Positions 54,640 to 64,000 of a stretch of DNA of 64,000 bases are shown piece by piece. The position numbers and the translations under genes are program-made. The notes under the pieces are model-generated. The model did no database searches and was not told the DNA's origin. It was given only the letters and a program-made list of their open reading frames with translations. The stretch is taken from NCBI GenBank assembly GCA_947095535.1, contig OX352773.1:103865948-103929947 (forward strand), written 5' to 3'. Position 1 is the stretch's first letter. Each line of letters opens with the position of its first letter. The stretch is from Poecilobothrus nobilitatus (taxonomy: Eukaryota; Arthropoda; Insecta; Diptera; Dolichopodidae).

Positions 54640-55465
54640 GCTAGATATACCTTCAAAGGTATGGATCGGATCAGAAAAAAATTCTAAGACTTTTGAGCCA
54701 TGTCCTTCCGTCCGTCCGTCAGCACGCTAACTCAAAAACTAAGAAAGCTAGAATATTGAAATTTACACAAAATATTCTGGGTTTTGAAGTTCTCTTCTGA
54801 GTAATTTGTAGGTTCTCTATTTTTTTTCGTTGAGTTTGGACCAAACCTTAAGGTAGCTCTCAAACACCTAACTTTTAGATCCCCACATTTTTTTTGAAAT
54901 AGAGCTATGAAATTTTAACTACTGATAGATCTCATAAAAATATTAATTTTATTTTTAATACTTTTTGTAGCCCCACCCATTACGGAGCTACAGCCCCCCA
55001 AAGGTTCAAAAAAGCTCTATATTTAAATTGTTATAGCAAAAGTTGTATAAGGTATATCTTTATTTGGAAAACGCCAAACGATTACTACTTTTATTAGCTT
55101 TAAAAGTATATATACAATAAATATATATTTGTGACATACGGCGTCTTAATTTACCGTTATGCGAAACTAAAATTTTGCAAAATCCTTTAACCCTTCTATC
55201 TTCTAAACGGTTTAAGTTGGAAATTTGAAATTTTGAAAGAAGTTAGATCTTTGAAAATAAGTATGAGTCATTTCAGAAATTTTTTTTGTATCACTCCCCG
55301 TTTAGGAGCTGTAAGGGGTCAAAAACTGAAAATTTCCTATTTTTAAACACCTGTAACTTGAACACCTGTTAAAATTTTTTTGAAGTAATACACAAAAATT
55401 AAAGCTTCAACATTATACTCTTATTTCTGTGAACAACTTTTTTTAATAATATAGGGTTACTTTAT
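54640..55465. repeat. Dispersed repeat: GTCCGTCC head plus inverted R1 sequence
   Basis: TCCTTCCGTCCGTCCGTCAGC near 54705 followed by CTAACTCAAAAACTAAGAAAGC, similar to 31710-31740; then 54955-55440 resembles R1 in reverse orientation (CCCATTACGGAGCTACAGCCCC against GGGGCTGTAGCTCCGTAATG at 48572). Confidence 0.6.
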
Positions 55466-56185
55466 AATTGAGGAAAGTGTTACTTGATTTTTTCAAATTT
55501 TCTAACAAATTTCTTTAACGAATTTTTTGCATTTGTTTTACTCGATAATTTAAAATTGTTGAGGATATAATGCGTAGTACAAAAAAATGTAAATAAATAA
55601 ACAACATAACGGTTGCTTGAAGAATTTTTATTTATATGATATTGATATACATACATACTTATATAATATCATGTTTATTTACATATCGTATATGTCACTG
55701 ATGAATGAATGATAAGAGTATAAATGTATATTATATAGCGCCGTATTTACATACATACATATATGTATTTTATTGTACTTATAAGAAATTACTCTGTCAA
55801 TGGAATATTTAAATATAATATAATATTTAAAATTATATTTACCATTTTGTACTAAGTAAATTTAATATACATTTACCGCTTAGTATTAAATGGTACTATA
55901 TAGAATATTTGAAAAAGTTTTGGATTGATAATCGGTATGTGGAAGGTTAAAATCTGCTTTCAAAGAATGTATAAACATATAGTTTGAATATATGTACAAC
56001 CCATAGTTGTAGAAATCATAAAATTCACCCAAATTATTTTAAAATACTAAAATATTAAAAAAATAATATTGTAAGCAGAGTGACAGGCTGTGAATATACT
56101 AACGGTTCGTACGGGTATCTAAGAGTTGACAAAGGCAACTGTATTCTTCCTCGTTTTTAATTCAATTTTGCTAAGATATTTTACA
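55466..56185. other. AT-rich spacer
   Basis: TATATACATACATAC microsatellite-like runs; no genes recognised. Confidence 0.4.
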
Positions 56186-56200
56186 AAAAAAAAAAAGAAA

Positions 56201-56430
56201 ATGGAACCTGATTCAACAACATTTCCATATACTGAGGGAACTGCAAAATGAAATTCAAGTTGATGAAATTACATATTTTGTAGATGAGGAGGAATTAATG
56301 GAAACTGAAGAATTCATACTACCGTTTCAAGTCTTAGATGAAGATACAGAGGAGCAACAAATTTGGGAAATAAATAACCAAGAAGGAGATCCTGACTATT
56401 TTGCAGAATTTTTTAGAAATAATTTGTAGC
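56201..56430 (+). pseudogene. Acidic protein of Polinton-B, third copy
   Basis: ATG 56201 reads MEPDSTTFPYTEGTAK and hits a stop; from about 56252 another frame continues VDEITYFVDEEELMETEEFI and ends IWEINNQEGDPDYFAEFFRN before TAG 56427. A frameshift near 56250 breaks it. Strongly acidic with a conserved Trp/Asp C-terminus. Function unknown. It lies about 90 bases from the start of a minus-strand cluster of Polinton-B virion relics. Confidence 0.55.
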
Positions 56431-56521
56431 CTAAAATAATATATAAGAATATTTATATAAATGTATATGTATCTATAAGTATTTCATAATAAAAACAAAT
56501 TAAATAAATTTTACAAATTTT

Positions 56522-56713
56522 TCATTTATTGTTGTTCTTGACTAAAATATTACAAATTTTATTTTCTAGTAGCACAGGTATTTCAAAAAACGATTTGGAA
56601 TAATTGCATTGAACGCTATAACGTTGTATAGAATATATATTTCTTCGTGCAATTTCATAGCATGTTTTTCTAGACACGTTTTGATATGTATTTAATAATA
56701 TATTCCCGTACAT
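56522..56713 (-). pseudogene. Small Polinton-B-associated frame, unidentified
   Basis: MYGNILLNTYQNVSRKTCYE to a Lys/Asn tail. Unrecognised; placed between the acidic protein and the protease relic. Confidence 0.3.
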
Positions 56714-57227
56714 TTGATTCAGAATTTTTATTGTGTATCATTAAAGCTTGAAGAAAATCAATTAAGTTGTAAAATGTGTCAGCTTCCTCCTTGTTAATAA
56801 TACTAAGCGACATCGGCCAATTACAATTCTTAACCCTTATTGTAAACATCTTTTGTATTCTTTATTGATTGTTTCGAGTACCTTTCATAAACTTGCTGAT
56901 AGAACTTACACCAATTATGATATTTTAAAATAGCTGACTTTTTTCCAATACGGTGAAAAATGCAAATTGCTACAAGAGATTGAGAACTGATTTCTGTTGA
57001 GAAAATATGTATAGCTCAACATCGAATTTGTATTCGAACCTTGATCTTCCATTACTAACTAAAGCTTTTTAATATTAATTATATTGCTGAGGTATACAAG
57101 ATTGTGAAAAATTTAAATTTTGCAAATAAGTTGTAAAACATATTAATAATCAGATTATCGTTTTCTATATGATTATCTTTGTAAATACCATTCAAAAAAG
57201 TTTTCATTTTTTAAACCAAATTATCTA

Positions 57228-57420
57228 TACCAGCCATAAACGCGACAGTATTGCCCACATACATCTGAAAGAATACCCTGTATCTGCCTATTATTAAAAA
57301 CTATGCACTGATTTTTCAAGTATTTCAAAATTTCCGGTTTATCTGGAACTCCACCATACGAATCAAAATATTCTGTGCAACCTTGCTTTGGAATATAAAG
57401 GGCAAACCAATGTGTTACGG
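57228..57420 (-). pseudogene. Polinton-B adenain-like protease fragment
   Basis: Minus strand VTHWFALYIPKQGCTEYFDS (catalytic His and Asp), YGGVPDKPEILKYLKNQ and SDVCGQYCRVYGW (Cys nucleophile in CGQYC). All three catalytic positions are present, but upstream sequence is missing. Confidence 0.75.
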
Positions 57421-57433
57421 ATCTTTTATCTTG

Positions 57434-57790
57434 TCAGTGTTTACAATTAAAAAAGTTGGTTTTTCTAATTGGCTTGTTGTTTTTATACTCATCTTTGATA
57501 TATTTTTGAACGGCATTTTTGTCTGGATTACACCAAATTATACTATTAATATGTGGTGGTATATTTTCTTTTTTATATTTTATTAAATTATATTTAAAAA
57601 CTCCACCGAAAAAACTCCCTAACCATTGACCCATTTGGTAAGGGACAATAGAATGCAACAATAATAACAAACAATACAACTTTTGTTGGAATACTACTAG
57701 TATAGAAATTGATTGGCCTACCATACTTATCACATAATAAAATAGAAATATTGTCAAAACTTTTCTTTTCAGCAGGAAAATATTGAACAT
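57434..57790 (-). pseudogene. Core-protein (pX/pVI-like) relic of Polinton-B
   Basis: The frame includes YQMGQWLGSFFGGVFKYNLI, like the GhGiGSfLGGlfR start of small membrane-active core proteins in Polintons, and an RKTNFFNCKH tail. The first 60 residues overlap the penton fragment in another frame and are probably spurious. Confidence 0.4.
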
Positions 57791-57905
57791 TTTTAAATTC
57801 TATTAAATTATATTCATAAACATTTTTAATTGTTATTGCTTTTAAACATCTTGTTTTATTATCTCCAACGATATGTGATTGAATAATATCAATATATAAT
57901 ATTAT
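57745..57905 (-). pseudogene. Polinton-B penton fragment, copy 1
   Basis: Minus strand SHIVGDNKTRCLKAITIKNV and EYNLIEFKNVQYFPAEKKSF in sequence with slight damage; typical of the C-terminal half of penton proteins in this Polinton group. A copy is at 59870-60123. Confidence 0.55.
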
Positions 57906-58129
57906 TGAATCACATATCGTAGGAGATAATATAATAAATATCAGATATAATTACAGGTATCAGATTTATAATAACAGGTATCAAAATATAATATCAGATT
58001 TAATAACAGGCATCAGGAATAATATTTCTAAATATAATTTATATAGTTCTACAATTCTATTTTAATGCTTTTTAAAGTCTGAGAATTTTTGTAAAATTTA
58101 GTTAAAACATTCCTTAATAAAAAAGTTTA

Positions 58130-58440
58130 TTGTAAAATCACCATTTCCGCGTAGCTTTTTTTACACTTTTGCATTATTAACACAAATTATAATTAAATCT
58201 CCAACATACGATGTTGATTCTTTAGATTTTATATAACTAGAATTTTTATAAATATAATCATAAATTTTCCATACAAGTTGTCGTTCACATTTTGTCTTTG
58301 TATATCCATCAAATGGTTGCATATTTTGTATTAGTGTTGGTAAAACAAATGCTTTCCAATCACAATTAATTTGTTCAGATCTGTACGGAATGTATGTTGT
58401 AATACTATTATATTTAACTTCTAACTACTAAAAGACACCT
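58130..58440 (-). pseudogene. Unidentified Polinton-B frame, copy 1
   Basis: Decayed copy of the sequence at 62535-62840 (CDWKAFVLPTLIQNMQPFDG; SKESTSYVGDLI). Function unknown; both copies lie on the minus strand near penton and polymerase relics. Confidence 0.45.
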
Positions 58441-58499
58441 TTGCATAAAGATTCTAGTGAACATTAAATCAGAGGCATGAAAAAACATTCTCAAAATCT

Positions 58500-58785
58500 G
58501 AACACTTTTTTTTTTTCCTAAGGGAGGTGGGAATCTTCCAAAGACACCAAGAATTTCCTCCTTGGTAGTGTCAGATTCTTACTGACTAAACCCACCTCCC
58601 TCTTTTAGCCAACATAATGGGATGAAAACCCTTACCTGCGAACCCGTTCATTGGCTAGGGAGTAGGGATAGGAAAGGATAGGAAATGGATACGAAAACAT
58701 TGAATTGGGAGTGGGACTGTAGGGAAACAATGAAACCGCCTATTATTATTACTATTTAGCTAACAGTGACTAAAGCAGTCACAAC
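58500..58785. other. Unassigned, moderately GC-balanced segment
   Basis: Contains an imperfect inverted pair GGGAGGTGGGAATC / CACCTCCCTC (58520-58602) that could form a hairpin, possibly a small non-autonomous element end. Nothing else recognised. Confidence 0.3.
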
Positions 58786-58789
58786 AGTT

Positions 58790-59620
58790 ACAACATGTAG
58801 TAGTAGTATATAGTAACTATTGAAAGCAACCCCCACTGTCACTGTAGCGGCTACTATTATTGGTATTAATATTCTTATTAATATTATTATTATTTTACTA
58901 CAGAGTCAGCGCCATTAGTGGATTACAACATGCAGCAGTATATAACACCTTACTTGCATGATTTAACCAAAGATGGCTCCGCTGTAGTAGCTATTATATT
59001 ATTACTATTATTATTATTATTATTTAATTATTGTTATTATTGTTATTATTATTATTATTATTACTATTATTATTATTATTATTATTATTGTTATTATTAT
59101 TATTACTATTATTATTTTTTATTATTGTTATTATTTTACTACAGAGTCAGCGCCATCAGTGCATTACAACATGCAGCAGTATATAACACCTTACTTGCAT
59201 GATATAACCAAAGATGGCTCCACTGTAGCAGCTATTATTATTATTTTACTATTATTATTATATTTATTGTTATTATTACTATTACTATTATTATTATTAT
59301 TATTATTTTTATTACTATTACTATTATTATTATTATTAATATTATTATTTCTATTATTATTATTTCTATTATTATTATTGTTATTATTTTACTACAGAAT
59401 CGGCGCCAACCGTGGATTACAACACCTTACATGCATGATATAACCAAAGATAGCCCCACTGTAACAGCTATTATTATTATTACTATTATTATTACTATTA
59501 TTATTATTATTATTATTATAATTATTGTTATTATTACTATTACTATTATTATTATTAATATTATTATTGTTATTATTACTACTATTAATTATACGATATA
59601 CATTATTACGATATAAAAGT
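58790..59620. repeat. Three roughly 240-bp tandem units with (ATT)n tracts
   Basis: Each unit has ACTACAGA(G/A)TC(A/G)GCGCCA..., GATTACAACATGCAGCAG, CACCTTACTTGCATGAT(T/A)TAACCAAAGATGGCTCC and a long (TTA/TTG/CTA)n tract; unit starts near 58900, 59141 and 59390. The inverted equivalent is at 37600-37930. Open frames here (poly-Leu, poly-Tyr, poly-Asn) are products of the repeat. Confidence 0.85.
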
Positions 59621-59636
59621 ACTGCATATTTTTTAT

Positions 59637-59712
59637 TTATGACCCGACCGGGGTTTGAACCCAAGACCCTTCGATTGAAAGGTTGGCGACTTAGCCACTG
59701 CGCCATGACTCA
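59637..59712 (-). other. tRNA-like sequence, probable SINE head
   Basis: Minus strand contains an A box TGGCGCAGTGG and a B box GGTTCAAACCC with correct spacing, a T-arm that pairs and a partial anticodon stem ACCTT/AAGG. The acceptor ends do not pair well and position 33 is C rather than T, so this is not a functional tRNA. It follows directly on the (ATT)n array, as SINE or RNA-polymerase-III-derived repeats often do. Confidence 0.5.
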
Positions 59713-59814
59713 GATAAAATTTCTTGGGTACAGTGTTGTTGCGAATTCCGCGAGGAACTGAGAAAAAATATAAAGATGAAATACTTGCAAAATGACCCAC
59801 TATTGAACACAGCT

Positions 59815-59872
59815 CCATTTAATCCTCGAGATGCATTTTATGGGTGTAGGACTGGAAATGTTTACACTTAAA
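59815..59872 (+). pseudogene. Polinton-B polymerase fragment (tiny)
   Basis: FNPRDAFYGCRTGNVYT, the segment just before motif A, immediately followed on the opposite strand by a penton fragment. Same joint pattern as at 62995. Confidence 0.6.
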
Positions 59873-60123
59873 ATAGAAATATTGTCAAAACTTTTCTTTT
59901 CAGCAGAAAAATATTGAACATTTTTAAATTCTATTAAATTATTTTCATAAACAGTTTTAATTGTTATTGCTTTTAAACATCTTATATTATTATCTCCAAC
60001 GATATGTGATTCAATAATATCAATATATACAAATATAATATCAGATTTAATAACAGGTATCAAGAATAATGTTTCTAAATATGATTTATATAGTTCTACC
60101 ATAAAGTAACTATGTATATACAT
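59873..60123 (-). pseudogene. Polinton-B penton fragment, copy 2
   Basis: Frame with VYIDIIESHIVGDNNIRCLK, LIEFKNVQYFSAEKKSFDNI: single jelly-roll vertex protein signature of this Polinton group. Truncated at both ends. Confidence 0.6.
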
Positions 60124-60129
60124 AGAGAA

Positions 60130-62325
60130 CTCACTTAGAAGAAAAAATCGTAGTCAACTGCATTGATTTGAAATCACCCCAAGATCGTATTTGGGGTTAT
60201 TTCGTAAAAAGATGAGCGTATTTTTGGTACACCATCAAAGAACATAAGAAAAACAGAACAAAACAATATTTTTTCATTCATTCAGTTCATAATTCATTTT
60301 CTTCGAACTCATTTTTTTTTCTCTAAAAATTGATTTTATATTGTTAACATAAATACATATATACATATATATTTATCATGCTATGCATCTCAAACAAATG
60401 TTCTTATAATTTTAAAATGTAATTTTATAGATCTCATAAAGAATACGCAACACATAGATAATATTTGAAGGCCAACAAAATTTTATTATAATATTACAAG
60501 TCAAATGTAAATTGTAACGAAGATCTATTTGTTTTTATTTTTTTTCATTTTTGTTTAGAAGAATATTTTTCTAAAAATTAAAAAATATTTTTGGATGGAA
60601 TATTGAAATTTTCTAAAATATTGGTATTAACCTCTGTGGACCCACAAAGGTGTAGTAAGTTAAGATCAAATTTACTGAATGTATAATTACATATATTAAG
60701 GCTGGCTTTCATTAGACCGACATATCCACGAAAATGTTAGAGTATAGGCAGAACATACAAAATTGATATGTGTTTGAAAGATATTAAGCTAAAAAAAATA
60801 TTCATGAAACATTTGAAAATATCCAAGAAAGTAACCATAAATATCCACGAATTACATATCTATGCAAAAATTAAACTTACAAACAAAACTTGCAAAAATG
60901 GAAAAATTAAACTTAAAAACATATTTACAAAAAAATTTCTACTACCATGGCATTTAAATTTTGAAGTGTCAAAAAAATAAACAAATGTTCAAATTTTATT
61001 TTTGAGTGAGAAACTATATTAAAATGACTAAATTAAAATGTTCGGTATAAAAATATTATTAATAAACTACATATGTATATATTATTTTTAACAACTTTAT
61101 AAATAAAAAAATTTAAATTTTTAACTAAATATGAATATAAACATTAATAAAGTAGGTTAGTACATAATAGATAGGCAGTGAAGAAAATATTTTCAGCCAA
61201 TTTTGAGAAACAGCTGAGTGAACCGTAAGTATGTATTGCTTTAGTTTCCTCAGAAATAGGTTCCTAAAAGGAGAAATAATTTCATTTCTAATTTTTAAAA
61301 AAATGTTATCACTACTTTACAAGTAGTTAAAATTTTGAATAACCTTAATTATATTCAATTTTAATTTTAAAAACAAAATTTATCAATTATGAAGTAATAT
61401 AAAAACTTAAAATCTCTTAATGAAACTGGTTATGAAAAACTGCTTTACATTATTTTAATAAATAATAAGTGAACGAAATGTATACATATTATAAAATGCA
61501 TATGTATTTTTTTGACTGAATACCTTAAGACAGGAAAACACATAAGAAAAAAGAAATGACTATACCTAACTTCCCATCTATTAGTTAATATATCTATGGT
61601 TACGTACAATTTTAACTGTCAAAGTGTTGCTGTAATATTTTTACTAATATAATTTTCTATCTCCCTCTTTCCCACTGGTAGTGCACTATATTTTTCTCTT
61701 TCTAAAGTTGCGATAATATTCATGAAATTTCTCATGAAAACTAACCTTTATAACTATAGATAGATATGTAATTTTTCCTAGGTAGCAGCTTTCTTAAAAG
61801 TATTTTTTGATATTGAATAAGGTAGAAGATAGTTAGTCATATTAAAAAACAGAGTTTAAAAATTAAGAAGGTATTTTTAAAAGATAAAACATTCGGCACC
61901 AAGGGGTTAAACAACTTCCATATCTTTACATACAAAAAAATATTAAATTAAGAAGAAACAACTACACATAACAAAAATTTATTTTAATGCACGATATTTA
62001 TAACAACGCCTTTACACTTACAAGCTGCAACATTCAACGAAAACTTTGAAGAAAAAGGCTATTTGTGTACAAAATAAATTGAGTTCCGATCCGGCTTGTA
62101 AGATATTTAGGCCTAGTTTATAAAATATTTTAAAATTTATTATGAATATTTTTTTTGTAACTGATGTATGGACATACATACATATCTATACAGATATTCC
62201 TCTCGTAATACTTTTAAATTTTATTTTTAGAATATAAAATATAGAATTCAGATATTCGTCTTGTAAGACTTTTAGAAATTATTAAAAAAATTTGAGAAGT
62301 TTGTTCAATATTGGTATTATAATAC
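60130..62325. other. AT-rich stretch without supported genes
   Basis: The 70-codon Lys-rich frame at 60768-60980 has no recognisable feature and is probably chance. Nothing else supported. Confidence 0.4.
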
Positions 62326-62331
62326 GGGAAA

Positions 62332-62840
62332 TTACTTGTGACTAAGCTTTAGCCAAAGTTTTTTCGTTGCTAGAAATAACACCTGATAAACCATTTTGTA
62401 ATTATAATAATAAAACATTTTTTGCTTATTCGATTTTCCCCATCTAATCAAATCTCTTAGAAATACATTAATGAATTCCAATTTAAAAACTTCAGATGAT
62501 TTGGGAATTTTTGTATAATTTGGGTAAAACATTCCTTAATAAAAAAAGTTTATGGTAAAATCACCTTCTCCGCGTAACTTTATTTCCACTTTTGGATTAT
62601 TAACACAAATTTTAATTAAATCTCCAACATACGATGCTGATTCTTTAGATTTTATATAACTAAAATTTTTATAAACATAATCATAAATTTGCCATACAAG
62701 TTGAAGTTCACATTCTGTCTTTGCATATCCATCAAATTGTTGCATATTTTGTATTACTGTTGGTAAAACAAATGCTTTCCAATCACAATTAATTAGTTCA
62801 GATCTGTACGGAATGTTTGTTGCAACACTATTATATTTAA
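62332..62840 (-). pseudogene. Unidentified Polinton-B frame, copy 2
   Basis: Minus strand, about 62840 down: IPYRSELINCDWKAFVLPTV, MQQFDGYAKTECELQLVWQI, YVGDLIKICVNNPKVEIKLR; after a frame change FYPNYTKIPKSSEVFKLEFI. Better preserved than the copy at 58130-58440. Possibly a virion protein of Polinton-B; I cannot name it. Confidence 0.5.
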
Positions 62841-62994
62841 CTTCTAACTACTAAAAGACACATTTGCATAAGTTTTCCATTGACACATTAAATCAAAGGT
62901 ATGAAAAAACATTCTCAAAATCTGAACACTTAAAATATCTTTAAGTTTAAGCGAGGAACTGAGAAAAAATATAAAGATGAAATACTTGCAAAAT

Positions 62995-63760
62995 GACTTA
63001 CTAATGAACACAGCTCCATTTAATCCTTTTTTTACGGGTGTGGGACTGGAAATGTTTACACGTACTATAAATGTAAACCTGAAGAAAAAATTAAATATAT
63101 AAATATATGCTCTCTCTATCTATATATCTGCAAACGAGCAAAATTTGTTATTAAGCATCAAACAGGTTACTTAGGAGAAAATGCTTCTAAAGTAAATGTA
63201 TCAGCCATTGATGGAATTATTAAGTATAATATTTTACCACCACCACATCACACCCTGTTCTTCCAGTAAAGCAAAATAACAAATTAATGGTCTCGCTTTG
63301 TAGAAGTTGTAGTGAAGAAAAATATCAAGGAGAATTGTTATCATACTGAAACGGATAGATCATTAATAGGTACTTGGATGATGGATGAAGTTGTAAAAGC
63401 AATTGAAAAAGGCTGCGAACATCTAAATATTTATGAAGATAGAGGATCAAAACAATAAAATATGATAAAATTACGGACTATTTACAACGATGGTGAATAA
63501 ATTTATAAAAATTAAACAAGAAGCTTCCGGCTGGTTTAATATGTTTCAAACTGAAAAAGAAAAACAAAATTATTTAGAAATTTTTTAACCGTAGAGGGAA
63601 TTAAGTTACAATACCAAAAAATTTATAATAACCTTTAAGATCATTTACTAAATATTAATGTTGAACTCATTTTGGGGTAAGTTTGGGGTTTGCGTGTATT
63701 GCAGCATACACAATGACATAAGCACGACTTAAAAGCACGACTTCTAAAAGAATCTTTTAG
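62995..63760 (+). pseudogene. Polinton-B polymerase fragment, motifs A and B
   Basis: YGCGTGNVYTYYKCKPEEKI, motif A decayed to YINICSLYLYICK, DRSLIGTWMMDEVVKAIEKG and motif B MLNSFWGKFG near 63660 in plus-strand frames separated by stops. Confidence 0.75.
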
Positions 63761-63825
63761 AATCAATAGATTTGAATTGAAACTGAAACAGTGTGTATTT
63801 ATTTTTGAAGTACAGTGTTCGTCAT

Positions 63826-64000
63826 TTATACTCTGAAAATGATATCTCCCATGTGACCATCTCTTGCGTCTCTACAGTACCTGATTCTTTTATCCAAATC
63901 TTCGGTCACATTCTGGCATAGTTGCGGCTCTATCTCAACAATAACTCGAATAAATTCTTCTTTCAGTGCTTTCATCGTTTCGAGGATTATCCTTGTAGAC
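63826..64000 (-). pseudogene. Tc1/mariner-like transposase C-terminus, cut by window end
   Basis: Minus strand reads QNVTEDLDKRIRYCRDARDG and HMGDIIFRV before a stop near 63826, the usual C-terminal end of Tc1/mariner transposases (R-x-x-x-C...GGH-x-x-D-x-x-F). Continues beyond the window, so its state is unknown. Confidence 0.6.

Noticed and set aside
59637..59712. Functional tRNA gene
   Set aside because: A and B boxes are good but acceptor stem pairing fails and position 33 is not T; better seen as a SINE head or tRNA pseudogene.
58918..59761. Frames rich in Tyr, Leu, Ile or Asn
   Set aside because: Translations of (ATT)n/(TTA)n tracts and of the tRNA-like sequence.
60768..60980. 70-codon Lys-rich ORF
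   Set aside because: No motif, no neighbours, expected by chance in A-rich DNA.

Overview
This is eukaryotic, very AT-rich DNA packed with mobile elements. Short spliced transposase exons, Jockey-like LINEs, a gypsy-type retroelement, P-element-like, Tc1/mariner-like and MULE transposase relics, and repeats carrying GTCCGTCC runs point to an insect, possibly a fly (low confidence). I see no ordinary host gene.

The main object is a nearly complete Polinton/Maverick (adintovirus-like) element, here called Polinton-A, at 3559-28187 (24.6 kb). It has long terminal inverted repeats (left 3559-5291, right 27152-28187), AG...CT ends and a 6-bp target duplication TATTTA (3553-3558 and 28188-28193). 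A related empty site at 44338-44720 in the same window confirms the borders. Layout: left TIR; protein-primed DNA polymerase B (+, broken); small polymerase-side protein (+); a virion cassette of about 7.58 kb; a second almost identical tandem copy of that cassette; integrase (+, intact); three right-end ORFs (-), one with a signal peptide; right TIR. Each cassette holds, on the minus strand, an exonuclease-like gene, major capsid protein, a 59-residue ORF, penton (minor capsid), adenain-type protease and a phospholipase A2/core protein. On the plus strand it holds the packaging ATPase, a conserved Polinton protein, a fibre-like coiled coil, a 96-residue ORF and a protein with the core signature of PPP1R15/GADD34 (PP1 recruitment to eIF2alpha). 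The last is the most interesting gene here.

Most virion genes carry lesions shared by both cassettes (in-frame stops, short templated insertions), so the cassette was already defective when it was duplicated. By eye the two copies differ at about 18 sites, clearly less than the two TIRs differ, so the duplication is younger than the insertion. A piece of the polymerase N-terminal region lies inside the left TIR, out of place.

The rest of the window (1-3552 and 28194-64000) contains scattered relics of a second, different Polinton family (Polinton-B: polymerase, integrase, protease, penton, core protein, an acidic protein), LINEs, a gypsy element, a MULE/FLYWCH transposase with recognisable introns, foldback repeats, (ATT)n minisatellites and a tRNA-like SINE head. 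Polinton-A sits inside a Polinton-B-associated repeat, so the elements are nested.
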